64,000 bases of DNA from Poronia punctata. Lineage: Eukaryota; Ascomycota; Sordariomycetes; Xylariales; Xylariaceae. A program made the position numbers and the translations under genes. The stretch is taken from the NCBI GenBank assembly GCA_022579005.1, contig MU401580.1:47048-111047 (forward strand). Direction: 5' to 3'. The notes below the pieces were generated by a model. It saw only the letters and a list, made by a program, of their open reading frames with translations, made no database searches and had not been told where the DNA came from. Of the stretch, positions 8,495 through 21,400 are shown piece after piece (the stretch's first letter is position 1; each line of letters begins with the position of its first letter).

Positions 8495-11023
8495 CTACAA
8501 GAACCAGCGGAAATCATCTATCTCGGGACCATCTCTCAACCGCGAAGTCGGCACGTCACGTGCCGAAAGGTTTACGCCCTGCCGGCGGTTGCGCCGGCGG
8601 TTGTCAAGCATCATATACGTCCCCAGACATGCCGCGACAACAAAGCCAAAACCGCCAAAGCTAGCAGTCGTGATGAGTGCAGGTGTGTACTTGGGCTGGT
8701 CTTGCTCGCGGAAAACATTACTCGCTACCAACCCCATCAGATTCGCGAGCGGCACTCCCACCGACGTCAGGGCCAACCGCTGGCCCTCGTGAGCTATGTT
8801 GTTGTTATACCACTATAGGACCTGGTATCAGAAACATGCAGAGCGGTGACACCGCAGAGCCGGCGCAGACTTCCGGGCATGGAATGAAACACTCACTGTG
8901 CTGAGCAGAACAGAGGGGGCAGATGTCCCCCACGTCATCATGAATGTGGCATAATAAGCAACTTGAAGGTGGCTCTGGACGTCATCGATAGCGGCATATA
9001 TAATGAAACCAATGAAGGACAGAGCGAAGCCTAGACAGATAAACGGAAATCTGATCCGGAGCATGTCGGATGAAAACGCCAGGATCAGAAGCGTAACAGC
9101 CCCCTGCGTGTTAGTTAGCCAGGCTGAACAGGACCGGATACACTGTAGGTGTCCCTACCGTAATATTTGGCGCCACTGTGTACAGGTTCACTTTGACCTT
9201 GTCCTTGACTATCCGCTGCACAATCTGTGGGAGGAAGAGCCCGACAGACTGTATGGGGACGCCCACTAGGTCCGTCGTGAGCTGTGTTAGCGTGTCCAGA
9301 GGCGTGCAAGTGACCGAGGCAGGCCTTATTTCTATTACTCACAAGCAATCTCGATAAGGAGAAACCCATACGTTGACGGCCGTTTAAAGATATTCAACGC
9401 ATCTTTCAGATTAAATTTCTCGTTGACAACAGATGAGCTGTCGACCTGTATTCGATGAAAGGCAAGGGCCTTCTCCTGCTCGTTGAGAAATCTGGCCTCG
9501 GCCGCGCTCTTCGGCAGGTAGAAAAAGACGAACAGAGCAAAAGTCACGGTTAGTGCTCCCTCTATGATGAAAAGCCACCGCCACGGGTAGTCAACCAGGC
9601 GTGATTGAATCTGGAATACGGCAAAGGCAAGAAGTCCGCTGAATGCATTCGCTATATTGGAGGCCGCGTAGAAGATGGCAAGCCGGCGGGCCAGCTCTCC
9701 ACGTCTATAAAATGTAGTGAGGTAAAAGATGACGAGAGGGAAGAATGCACTTTCCACTGCCCCGAGAAAAAATCGAAGGGCGAAGATACCGCCAAAGTTA
9801 TGCGTCGCGGCTGTCAGCACTTGAGCAGAGAAGTGTGTTAGACTGTTAGTCAAGGCTGGAACCCACAATTTGTGGTGGTTCTAGACGTGCGTGATCCGGG
9901 GCCTCTTTCCACTCACATGTGAAGGACCCAAAACATAACATCAAGACGGGAAGCAACCGAGACGGGCCAACCCTTTTGCCTAGCAAGGCTAGCGGAGGGG
10001 CAAAGACAACCTGAAACACATTGACATGTTAAATGAAGCTCGAGGTGCCAAGGTGGACCGGGTCATCAAGGCCAGAAGTAAGTAGGGAGGAACGGAGACA
10101 AAGGTCCCAGTTTCTCAAATGGACATACTATCGTACTCCGGCGTTAGCGAAGAAATAGGACGGGTTAGGATAAACAGCATGGTCTTGGGACGGACGAAGA
10201 GGCTAGATAATGGCTGAGCGGGGCCGGCACCTTATGGCCGTAGCCGGGACAGCGTGCATAGGAGGTACTCACCATAAGGGACGAAGAAGACTGTACCGCA
10301 AAGGATCAGTATGTCGTCAGCTTTCCGGTCGGGCTCTTCTACGGTCCCGCGTGTGCGTAGTGTACTATGCAAGTAGGTACATGTCCAGCACAGCTGTAGG
10401 GCTGGGGACTTGTGGTGATGATTGTGACTTACTGCCAACTATCAAGTTGTACTGGCCTGATTCGAAATTCAAGTCTGGCGGCTTTACATTAGCAAGCGGC
10501 AATGCAACCGAGAGTTGTGATGTAGTGAGCTTACTTTCGGACAGCCCGGCTGTCTGGGCGTTACCAAGGTTGCCTTTGTCAAGGGCATTGAACAGATACT
10601 AGCCCATGGACATATATTAGTGCACGCCAGGAAACCTTCCTCTGTTTCTTAATTGCTGCTCGCCTCGCTCCGCTGTCTTGCTTTTTCTTTATCCTCCCAA
10701 AACATAGTTCCCCCCAGGCTTTTCACCTACTATTACATCGATATGCCCTACTTACTTGTGAATGGATCTGGGGGGGGGGACCAAGGAAAGAAGAGACGCA
10801 CCATAACAGCCAAGACAGGCAACAGCCGCAGGTCAAACTTGCGACAGAGCGCCCTCTCCGCTGCGCTATCGACAACGTGGGCTGTCTCACCAATGAAATC
10901 TTCATCTTGGCTGCCGCCATCGTGGATACTCTTATTATTTGAGGCTACCGGCACATGCTTCGTAGCGGGCTCGGCGTCGGTAGGTTGGCCGGGGGCTCCC
11001 GTTGACCACTTCATCTCAGCCAT
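8495..11023 (-). CDS. Major facilitator transporter, allantoate permease/anion:cation symporter type (9 exons)
   Basis: A predicted 12-helix plasma-membrane importer of about 515 residues, of the fungal DAL5/TNA1-like family that takes up allantoate, nicotinate and related acids. Exons (minus strand): 11023-10802, 10598-10535, 10474-10433, 10290-10274, 10010-9917, 9819-9343, 9265-9159, 9103-8897, 8812-8495. Landmarks in order: KFDLRLLPVLAVM joined to YLFNALDKGNLGNAQTAG, then QYNLIVG-IFFVPY-VVFAPP, ALLGKRVGPSR, LTAATHNFGGIFALRFFLG, PWRWLFIIEG, LGVPIQSVGLFLPQIVQR, LYTVAPNIT-GAVTLLIL, and WYNNNIAHEGQRL. The ATG at 11023 starts a hydrophilic head typical of the family. Eight intron joins keep phase; seven are simple GT-AG introns. 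The join after the 17-base exon 4 works only if the intron at 10011-10273 is a twin intron. The substrate is inferred from family only. Confidence 0.85.
10011..10273 (-). other. Candidate stwintron (twin intron, D1,2 type) in the transporter gene
   Basis: As a simple intron (GTGAGT at 10272 to TTTCAG at 10011) this leaves an extra G after the TAT codon of FFVPY and shifts the frame. A nested model fixes it. The external intron starts with the G at 10273. An internal intron runs 10272-10128 (145 nt; GTGAGT, branch-like CTAAC at 10147-10143, ends GATAG). Its removal joins that G to TATGT at 10127, making a GTATGT donor. The external intron then ends at 10011. Splicing gives FFVPY-VVFAPP, the family sequence. 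Confidence 0.72.
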
Positions 11024-11590
11024 CGTAAACAGGGAGCAAGCGCTCCTCTCCGACGTGAGGAACCGGCGAGAAATATGGAAGTTATCACAATGCAGGAGGA
11101 GGATATATGGGAGATAAGAGAGACAGAGAGACAGGGAGGGCCAATTGTAGTAACGCGGTCTATTATATTATGCCTGGTTTCTTAGTAACACACTATCGTC
11201 AATAGACTCGATACACTGAAGGATCAGGTCATAAGATAGGTAAGAGGCGGACAACAACTGCATATGCTTATGGAAACCGACTGAGCGCAACAGTATATTT
11301 AAGAATCTCGACAGCCCCTTGATTTCTTTACTTTTTATAGGAATACGCAAAGGATGGCAATAGTACCCAGTACATGTAGATCAGCGTTCAAGTTCACCTG
11401 GGGATAACTTACATACGCCCCAACGTTACATACATACCTACCTACCCCACGTATTACATCGGCAATAAAGATCTAGGTCTCCACAGGTACTTATGCATCT
11501 CTATCAACAGGTGTTGCATGGTAACTTAGCAGACAAGGTACCTAGGTAGGTATGTAAGGTATGATGTATGTAAGACAGGATGTCGCTATG

Positions 11591-11610
11591 CTCCAAGTAC
11601 CTACTTGGAG
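11591..11610. repeat. Perfect hairpin, 9-bp stem
   Basis: CTCCAAGTA, a CC loop, then TACTTGGAG. It lies among many TAGGTA/ACCTA words in the divergent promoter region. Confidence 0.8.
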
Positions 11611-11742
11611 GGTAAAGGTAGGTAAGGTACATACCTAGTTACGACTGTTGTCTCCAGCATTCCTTCCATTTTGGTCAGTAGGTGGGGGTGACTCAAGTTA
11701 CAGCGTTATCTTTAGGATTACTTTATATTTCAAGTATGAGTA

Positions 11743-11773
11743 GAGGTAGGTTAAGGTAACCTTAATCTACCTC
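11743..11773. repeat. 31-base near-perfect palindrome
   Basis: A 15-base arm beginning GAGGTAGG pairs with its reverse complement around a single central base, with one mismatch (a C-to-T type change at 11766). Confidence 0.8.
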
Positions 11774-12803
11774 CACTTAGCCTATAGAGTATATCTAACG
11801 CCAGATAAATCTATAATCCAATATTTGCTCTGTCCTAAAGATGTATATGTAGCTATATTATGTTGTGTGTAATTATATGTTTTACGTTGTATGTACTATC
11901 CTCTATTAACATTTACCTGTAAACTTGGTTATGCAGGCTTGCTACATGTATAGATGTAGATACCGGTATCTCAATTTGCACGCACTTGAATCAATGAATT
12001 TATGATGTTGAATACCTTGGGGACCTACTGAGTTGTCTCTACAATAGCAAGTACACATGCATACCTGTATCTATGTGTGCGCAAGACGGCCGTATCTCCG
12101 CAACAACCACCGCACTCATCCTAGAAGTGGAGGTAGGTACCTAGGCCTAGACAGGAAGCTCTATACAGTTCAACGCAACCAGAAACAGAACAGGACTGCC
12201 TCCTTTATCAACTCCTCTCAGTGTGATGGGGGTCATAGGGTCTTCCCCCGCCCCCAACCAACACCTACGTACATTTACATTCCTCTTTCATAGGTTGGAG
12301 TTTTAGGACGTGATTTGCAAGGAGGATGCCTGGTGTAAAGTACAGGGCGCACTAGGCCCAGTTATATTGTACCATGATCTTGAACATATGGGCAGTCTTG
12401 TGTGCAAAAGTACATACTACCTACATACATATGAGAAGTAAGGACAACCAAGGCACTTCCAGTTCTTAATTGCAACTACCTCGTAACAGAGGTATCTACT
12501 CACATACATGCAACCTTATTAGACAGGAGGAAAGCGCCCCATATGGCCTGGGCATTAAAAGAAGGTCATTCTTGCTCAAAGCTCAACTCTACCAGCATCA
12601 AAGCTACACACAACAAGTTTTTTCCCCCGAGCTACACACCTTTACATACCTAACCTACATTACAAACCTTGTCTTGCCTAGGCTTGACCTCTACAGTCAG
12701 CCCCCTGAGACCTTTGCCGTGAAACACGGACGACTTATCTCTGATCAGACCGTACAACCGGCCTGTCCCGTCCCTTACCATATAAACCCTTGCCCTACGT
12801 ACA

Positions 12804-13355
12804 ATGAGTGAGAAAACCCCAGTGGTCACCGACAAGGCCCCCAAAGCCTTGCCAGGCATCTACAGCCAAGCCATCAAAGCAAATGGTTTTGTATTTGTTT
12901 CAGGGGCTGTCCCCATGGACGCCGTTTCGGGTCAGATCATCTCTGGCGACATCCAGGCACACACCGTGAGTCGGCTTCTGTCTTCCATGGTCACGCTCGT
13001 GTAGGCCCCGCAAAGGCTATGATACAAAGCTCTGACTCAGATCTCCCCATAATCTAGCACCAATGCATCAAAAATCTTTCAGCCATCCTCGAAGCCGCCG
13101 GGTCGGACATCTCTAAGGTCGTCAAGGTCAATGTCTTCCTTGCCAACATGGACGACTTTGCCGCCATGAATGAGGTGTACAGCCAGTATTGGGGCGATGT
13201 GAAACCATGCAGAACGTGAGTCTCGGCGCCGCTGCCCCTCCGGTGGTCCTACTACCGTCTAGAAGTCGATACTCATTGATATTGCCAGTTGTGTGGCCGT
13301 TAAGACCTTGCCCCTCAACGTGGACGTCGAGATCGAATGCACAGCAACTTATTAG
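12804..13355 (+). CDS. RidA/YjgF-family reactive intermediate deaminase (Hmf1/Mmf1-like)
   Basis: RidA proteins hydrolyse reactive enamine/imine intermediates produced by PLP enzymes such as threonine dehydratase; they work as trimers in cytosol or mitochondria. Three exons encode 128 residues, the usual size: 12804-12965, 13058-13215 and 13289-13355. The introns (92 and 73 nt) are GTGAGT...CTAG and GTGAGT...CCAG, and both joins keep frame (QAHT-HQCIKNL and PCRT-CVAVKTL). Visible motifs are LPGIYSQAIKANGFVFVSG near the N-terminus, VVKVNVFLANMDDFAAMNEV in the middle, and the C-terminal signature CRTCVAVKTLPLNVDVEIE. This keeps the Arg that binds the substrate carboxylate. There is no obvious mitochondrial presequence, so a cytosolic form is more likely. 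The gene ends only 110 bp before the large AT-rich block. Confidence 0.93.
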
Positions 13356-13559
13356 TGTGCAGGCCTGGTCTATCTACTTCTACAATCTTGTTGCTGAGTT
13401 TTTTCTACCTTGGAGTGGCTTTGCACGCACCTCAAAACAACTAGGTTAGGTTAGAAAGTAAGGGCCTGTTTAAAAAGCTAAAAGTTTATAAGTAGAAAAT
13501 GTTAAAACTTAGCTAATAGCAAAAAAAAAACATATAATTAAGTGTTTTATATATAAAGA

Positions 13560-13800
13560 AGATGTAAAGGTTTTAGTAATAAAGTAGTTATAAGGTAATG
13601 TTGCTAGCGATTTTAAAGACTAGGTATATTAAATAACTTTTATTTAGTTAGCTAAGTAAGTAACTAAACTAGCTAAAAAGATTAAAAAAGGTATAACTAG
13701 TAAAGCTTTAGCTATTAGTTAGTATAGCTTTAGCTAGTATATAGTTTATATACTAATAGCTTAGCAAGTATGTTTTTTAGCTAAGTGCTTTATTATACTG
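13560..13800. repeat. Dispersed repeat family A, copy 2
   Basis: This aligns with 42132-42365 and, more decayed, with about 4125-4350. Shared landmarks are TATATTAAATAACTTTTATT, GCTAAGTAAGTAACTAAAC and a run of GCTTTAGCTA-like words. Differences are mostly transitions. Confidence 0.75.
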
Positions 13801-14506
13801 CTTTTTTTTAAGTTACTAGTTTTTAGCAATTTTAGTATTTATAAGTATATTTGCTAATTAAGCCCGCTTTTAATTTTTCTAGTTAAATAGCTTTATTATA
13901 TTTTATAAGCTGTTTTTTTATTAACTTATTAGCTTATATTTAGCTTTATATAATTCTTTTTTAATTTTATAACCTTATTTTTAATATTTGCTTTTTTAGT
14001 ATTATTATTTTATTAAGCTGTTTATTAAGCAACTATTATTATGCTACTTTTAAAGCTTTTTTATTTTAAGTTTATATACTAGCATATGTTTTATATTAAA
14101 CTAAGTTAATTATTTTTAAACTATAAAATTTTTAATTTTAACTATAATTTTAATTAGCTAAATAATAACAAGCTAAAAATTATAATAATGCTTAGTAAAA
14201 AGCTTTACTAATACTATATTTTAAATATATATTTAAATTTTCGCATTTGCTATTTTTACTATTTTAGCAATATTAACTATATTTAAAAAAAGAAACTATT
14301 ATAGTTATTATATTATATATTTACTGCTTTTTTACTTTTTAGTTTATTAAATATTAATTTTTTTTTAAATACTTTTTGCTTTAGTTAATATAGCTTAAAA
14401 GATTATATAGTATACTACTTATTTTTATATTAAAACTAAAACTATTTAGTAAAACTATTAAGCTACTATTATTAAAGCTAATAATAAAAATAATAATAAA
14501 AATTAA

Positions 14507-14753
14507 AATAAAAATAAAAATAAAAATAGAAATAAAAATAAAAATAAGAATANNNNNNNNNNNNNNNNNNNNNNNNNNNNNNNNNNNNNNNNNNNNNNNN
14601 NNNNNNNNNNNNNNNNNNNNNNNNNNNNNNNNNNNNNNNNNNNNNNNNNATAAAAATAAAAATAAAAATAAAAATAAAAATAAAAATAAAAATAAAAATA
14701 AAAATAAAAATAAAAATAAAAATAAAAATAAAAATAAAAATAAAAATAAAAAT
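14507..14753. repeat. AAAAAT hexanucleotide microsatellite interrupted by an assembly gap
   Basis: Perfect or near-perfect AAAAAT units run up to the gap and continue after it to 14753. The true array length is unknown because the gap lies within it. Confidence 0.9.
14553..14649. other. Assembly gap (97 N)
   Basis: A run of 97 undetermined bases within the hexanucleotide array; the number may be an estimate rather than a measured length. Confidence 0.99.
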
Positions 14754-15163
14754 GCTAATAAAAATGCTACCTTGCTAAAAAACGCTTTTATTACTATAAG
14801 TTAACATATATTTTACTTATTTAAAGTAAGCTTAGCTTTTTAGTATATAATTGCCTTTAAAAAAAAGCTAGTTATATTAGTTAAAAAAGGTGCTATATTA
14901 CTATTTACTAAAAATTAGTTACTATTTATTATTTATTAACTATTATAGTTACTTTTTTTATAGTTTATACTTTTACTACTTATTTGCTAGTATAGTTACT
15001 AATACCTAGTAGTTTTATATTAGTAAATAAAAGCTTTTAGTTAATAACTTTAATAATATTTTATATAAAGCCTAGTTTTTTATTTTTTTTAAAGTATTAA
15101 AATAGCCTTTTAAACGATTTAAATGCTTGCTTACGCTAATTATATATGCTTATTTTAAAAGCT

Positions 15164-15480
15164 ACTATAACGTAATTAGTATATATAGTAATTACGCTTT
15201 ATATTATAAAGTAGCTATAAGACTAAAAAAGGCTAGCTTGATTTTTATTTCTATATATATAGCTATTATTTTTGCGTTGCTTTTTAAAACCTAAATATCT
15301 AGCTATTTATTGTTTATATAATATACTAAGTTATGCTTTTTAAAATACTTTTATAAAGCCGTAATTAATATAAAGCTTTTATAACCTAGTTAATGCGTTT
15401 ACTTTAGCTAGACTTTTTTTAATATAAAGTTAAAAAAATCTTTAAAAATCTTTAATTTTATTATAATATTAATTTTGCTT
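15164..15480. repeat. Dispersed repeat family B, copy 1 (empty-site allele of the TIR element)
   Basis: This aligns with 27544-27640 and, after skipping 752 bases, with 28393-28590. Shared words include TATTATAAAGTAGCTATAA, ATCTAGCTATTTATT and AAAGCCGTAATTAATATAAA. At the point of the insertion this copy has one TA in a TATATATAGCTATTATT context. Confidence 0.8.
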
Positions 15481-18400
15481 AAATATAAAACTTATAAAAG
15501 CTTTTTTTATAAAGCAAACTATATATAAAAAATAAAAAGCTAAAAATTAATAATACGCTTATATATACAAACGCGCTTAAGCTAAAAATGTAGTAAGTTT
15601 TTATAACTACTAATAATTTAACTAAAAAAGCAAAAATAAGATATTAGCTTACTTTAAACCTTAAAAACTACAAAAATTAGCTAAAAGCTTTAGTATAAAA
15701 ATAATATATTATAAAAAGGCTTTAAAAATAGCTAAGTTATTATAGTTTAAAACTAAGCAATAAAAGCTATATAAATTAAGCTATAAAGCTAAAATTATAA
15801 AATATAACCTAGCTAGCCTACTATTTTTAGTTTAATAAAGCTATAAAACTATAATTTAAAAATACTTTTAATAGCAATTTAAAAAAACTAAAAATATAGA
15901 AAAGCTAATAAAAAACAAAAAAACTAAAAGAAATTAAATACTATAATAAACAAAAAAAGGTAGCGTATTTTATAAAGTATAAAAAAGGTTTGCTATACTT
16001 AAAGCTGCATATATGCAAGCTAGCAGTTAAAAACTAAAATAATTTAAAAATTAAATTTTTAATAAAAACTTTAAAAATTAACAGCTTGCTTAAGCAAAAA
16101 CTTTTAAAATTTTAATTAAATATAAATACTAGCTAATACTTTTTTATTATATTTTTTTAAGTTAATACTAGCTTTTTAATATATTTATACTTTATTATTT
16201 TAGCTTATATTATTTTATATAGTTTCTTTTATTTAATATGTTGCTTTTTATAAAACTTTGCAGTTTTATAAATAAAAACTATAATTTAAGCTATTATTTT
16301 GTACTACTTAAACTTTTTACTTTAAAATAATACTAAAACAGTTTACTAAACTTTATTTTTACTTAAAAAGCAATATTTTTAACTATTTGCTTATACTTAG
16401 CTAGCTTTGTTTTGTTTTTTATTATTAATTTAAAGCTTAAAGCTTTTAAGTTAGCTAAAACTTTTATTTTGCTATTATTCTTTATTTAAAAACCTATTTT
16501 AACTTTTATTTTTAATACTTTAACTATAAGCTATAAAAACCTAACTTTAATTTTTACTAACTATTTTACTACTTTTTTGTATAACTTTTATAGTTTTTAA
16601 CAATATATAACTTATTTTAACTTTTTAAAGCGTTTTAACCTTTTTTAAATAGTATTAAATTAATAAACTAGCTTAAAAAGGTTTTTTACTACTTTAATAA
16701 TTATTCTTTAATTTTAAAAGCTTATATTTAACTATTGCTTTAATATACTTTAACTTATAAAGTTTATAAGTAGTTAACCTTTTTTAAAAAAAAACTATAT
16801 AAATTAAAACATTGCTTATAACGCTATTAAGCGTTGTTTTTATTTAAATAATTTTAAGCAAAAGCTTTTTACTATTATTATACTTTATAACTATAAAAAA
16901 TATTTTAATTAAATAATATTAAAAGCTTATATAAATACTTTTAGCAATATTATTTTTTTTACTAAAATATTAAAGCTTATAATAAACTATATTTTAATAA
17001 CATTATAATTTAAGGCTTTTTATAAAAAATACTTAATTTTATAATTTAAGTTATTTTTTTTATTAACTAAAATTTAATAACTTTAAATAATTTACTTATA
17101 AAGCCTTTTATAATAAGCTTAACCTTTAAGCTATAAATAAATTTTGCTTTTAAAAATATTAAAAGTAAAGTAAAAAAACTTTTAGCTTGTTTAAAAAAAA
17201 GTTTAAGCTTTTTTATTTATATTTTATTAAAGCTACTATAACTTAGCTTAAAAATTAATAAAACGCTTAATAAGTAAAAAATATAGCTATAGTTAATAGC
17301 TAGCTAGTAACTATTATAAAATAAAAGCTTATTACTATTATAAATAACTTTATTTTATATTTTTAAAAAATTAAAATTATAATAAAGCAACTAAAAGTTA
17401 TTATATAAAAATAATAATAAATAATAAATTAACTAGCTTTTTAGCTTTTTATTAATTATAATTACTAAAGCATATAAGCTATAATATATTTAATAAACTA
17501 ATAAAGTAGCTATAGTAAATAAAAATAAAAAAGTTCCTAAACTTATTTAAATTAAAAAGTATTTAGTTATAAGTATTAAATATATTTAAAAAACTTCTAT
17601 TTATAATAAAACTATTTAAAAATATATAACTTTAATGAAAATAAAATTATATACTTTAATAGTTAATAGCACTTTAAAAAAAAGCGCTTGCTTAAGTATA
17701 TTTAATATATTACTTTGCTTAGTAACGTTATTATATTTAGCTAAAAGTAAAAAAGTATTAAAATTAAAATATTATACTAAATTTAAAAAGATAACCTAGC
17801 TAACAATTATAACTTTTACTTTTTAGCATATTATAAACTTAAAAAGTAATATAATAAATATAAATAAAATATATTTAATTAATATAAGTAGCTAATGCTT
17901 AAAATTAATAAAACGCTTTAGCTATAAAAAACGTTATTAATATTAAACCTTTTGCTTATATTAATAATATAAGTATAGTTAAAGCTTTATATTAAAATAA
18001 TAACTTGTTTATATATAAAAGTAAAAGCTATATTTATATAAACTAAATTTAAAGTTTTATTTATATTATTATTATTAACTTTACTAGTATAAAAGTTATA
18101 AAAAAAGTTAAAAAGAATAATAAAATAGCTGCTAAAATATTTATTTTTAACTAATATAAGCTATTTTTTATATAAGTTTATTTTTATTAAAAGCTTATAA
18201 AAGTTTTTGCTTAAAAAATAAAAATATTTTATTATAATTAAATATTTAATTAGTTATTTTAAAAATTAAAATATTTAATTTACTTTTTATTATTATAAAA
18301 ATATACTTAAAAGTAAAAAAAGTAATATAAAGCAAGCGTTTAATATTTATATAAAAGCTTAATAGTTATAAAATATTAAAGTTAATAAGCTACTTTTAAA

Positions 18401-21400
18401 AAACGTTAATATTATACTTAAAAATATAATTTTTAAAGTACTAAGCTATACTAATATATTAATTTATTAAGTTAGCTATATTATTTAAAACGTTATAGTT
18501 AAAAGTAAAAAAATTATTTATATAGCGCTTAAAAACATTAAATACTAATTTAGCTAAAAAAGCAAAAGTTAAGTTTTAATTAACACTATAAACTTTAATA
18601 AGCTACTTAGCTTATAGCTAAATATAATTATGCTTTTAAAATTAATTAATTATTTTATAGCTTTAATTTAGTAAACTAAATTTTAGCTTATTAGAAATAT
18701 GTTATAATAAGTAACTAATATAAGTAGCTATTTTTATATTAATATTATAAATTTTACTTTTAATATTTTATAAAATAATATTTAATTAAGTGCTTAAAGC
18801 TTTAATTTAAAGCTAACTTTATTTTAAATATTTTTTATAGCTTTAAAGCAATATATAGTTATTAACTATATTTAAACTTGCTTTAAAATTATTATTATTA
18901 TAAGTATAAACAAGTAAAGCAAGCTTATTATAAAAGTTATTAATATTAGTACGTAAGCTAGCTTTATTATTAAAATATATGTTTTAAAGTATGCTTTACT
19001 AGTTTAATAAACTAGTATTACTTAAAAAAGCTATAATAATAATATTAATAAAGTTAAGTATACTAATATTATTAAAATTAAAATATAGCTTTTTAAATAA
19101 AGCGTTAATATTTTGCTATATATTATTTTAAAGCAATATACTTTATTTTTTTTACTTTTAAATATAAATCTTATTATTAAAATAAATATATTTTTATACT
19201 ATTAAAATAACTACTTTATATATAATATATAGTTTAAAAAAATAAAAAATATAATTTTAATAGTATTTATTAAAAACTAATTTTTGCTATAATTATTTAA
19301 AGTTGTTAATATATTAAAAGACTAGCTGCTATTTGCTTATTTTTAAAGCTAGCAAATAATATAATAAAGCTTTATTAAGCAACTATTAAAAAAGTAGTTA
19401 ATAATAATAATAATAATAATAAGTTTAACTTATTTTGCTATAATTAAAATATTGCTTTAATTATAAATTATAATATTGCTTTTTATAGTATGCTTTAAAA
19501 ATATTTTTAATATAGTGCTTAATATTAAAAAAACCTTACTTTTAAATATTGCTAGCTTTAGCTTTACTTATTTTAAAAGTACTAAACAATTTAATTATAA
19601 GTATAATATTAATTTTAGCTTTTTTAAAATATTTTTAATTAGTTTAGCTAATAATAAAATAATATAAGCTATATTATATAATAACACTTTTATAAGTAAT
19701 TTTTATAATACTACTTAAAAAGTTTATTATAAAGCTTAATAAGCTAGTATTATTATTATTAAAAAAGCAAATTAACTAAGTACTTTAATTAAATTATTTA
19801 ATATTTTTATAATATATAAAAGCAAAGCTAAAAAAGTTTATTTTTTTAATAATATTTTATTAAATAAAATAACTTTTTTAAGCATATATAACTTTTAAAA
19901 AAAGCTATTAAAAAAGTTATAAATATTAAAAATAAAACTTAGTTATAATAAAAAAGTATTTATAAAAATATTTAGCTTTAATTTATAAAATACTTTTAAA
20001 AAACGTAATTTACTTAAAAAAGGTTATAAAGCTACTTTAAAGCTTAAAAAGAAAACTTTATTAATATAAAAGAAATAGTTTTATTAAAAATCTTTTTTTA
20101 TAAAAAAATAGCTTTAATATAAACTTTTTTAAAATAAAATGTGCTAATAATAATATTGCTTTATTATATAAAATTTAAGCAGTGCTTTATAAAGTATACT
20201 AAGCTAAAATTATTTTAATTTTTATGCTATTAAAAAATAAAGTTATTAAAGTTTTATAAATATATTTTAAAAACAAGGTTTTTAAAAAAGCAAGCTTATT
20301 ATATTATAATATATAGTTTATAATTAAAAAGCTTAAAAAAAGCCTATGCTTTATTAACTTAGCTATTAAGCTTAATATTATTATTATTTAAAACGCTATT
20401 TTATTATAAACCTATAATAAGTTTATAAAGAAATTTGCTATATATATTATTATATTAGTTAGCAACTTATGTTTTAATTATAATTAAATTAATTTTTTTA
20501 TTTATAGCTATGCTTTAACTATATTTAATACTTTGCTTAAGTTATTTTAAATAATAGCTTTGCTATAAAGCTATATAAACTTTATTATTTAGTTTTTATA
20601 TATTATTATATAAGTTTTTTTAATATTGCTTTTTAAAAATATAAGCTTTTTTTAATAATATAAAACTTAAAAGCTTTATATTATATTATAATAAATAAAA
20701 AGTTGCTTTTAAAATTAAGCAATATATTTTAAAATATTTTAAAAATATTAATACTATATTTTTTAACTTAAAACTAGCTAGTTTTATTTTAAGTTTATAA
20801 AAAGTAAGTAGTATTGCTAATTTATAAAAATTATTAAGTTTATATATAAAATATATAAAAGAAAGCTTTTTAGTATAAAAGTTATTAAAATTAAAAAATA
20901 GCTTATATATAAAAACATTATAAATATTAAACCTTTTTAAAAAGTTATTATTTACTATAAAATATAAATTAAAAACTACTTTTAAATATATATACTTTTT
21001 ATTACTTTTTTATAAAAAAATATAGTTTTTATTTAAAAATTTAAATAATAATAGTTTATAAATTAGTTAAAGCTTACTTTAATTAATATATTACTTTTAG
21101 TTATTATTAACTATAAAAATAAGTAAATTTACTTTTAAACTAATATTTTTAAAACTAAATAAAATTATACTTTAGCTTAAAAAGTAAATAAAATAATTAA
21201 ACTAGTTTAATATAAGTTAAAATATTAAAAAAGCTTTAAATTAAACTATAATGCTATAAAAAAAAGCTTTTAGCGTTATTAAGTTATTAAAGCGCTTATA
21301 AACCTATTTTTATAATATATAATTTATTTTAAAAACTAATATAAAAGGTTTAATTGCTTACTTAAATAATAAGCTTTTTATTTTTTTAAAAATAGTTTTT

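Larger units (their letters stand above)
11024..12803. other. Divergent promoter region with TACCTAGGTA-type palindromes
   Basis: This 1.8 kb lies between the divergently oriented transporter and RidA genes, so both promoters must be here. No gene is supportable. It is rich in short self-complementary words built from TAGGTA and ACCTA (about 11430-11650 and 12130-12150). It also holds a 20-base hairpin at 11591-11610 and a 31-base near-palindrome at 11743-11773. A TATAAACC box lies at 12781, close to the RidA start. Confidence 0.5.

Noticed and set aside
10011..10300. Transporter gene looked like a pseudogene with a +1 frameshift after FFVPY.
   Set aside because: The extra G is fully explained by a twin intron with two good splice signal sets, and every other exon is intact.
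10599..10801. Transporter intron 1 (203 nt) as a third twin intron or as two introns around a 12-nt exon.
   Set aside because: A single GT-AG intron already keeps phase and matches the family; the possible first sub-intron would be only about 35 nt.
19476..19667. A 63-residue frame inside the large AT-rich block.
   Set aside because: Composed almost only of F, I, L, K, N and Y codons as expected from random AT-rich DNA.
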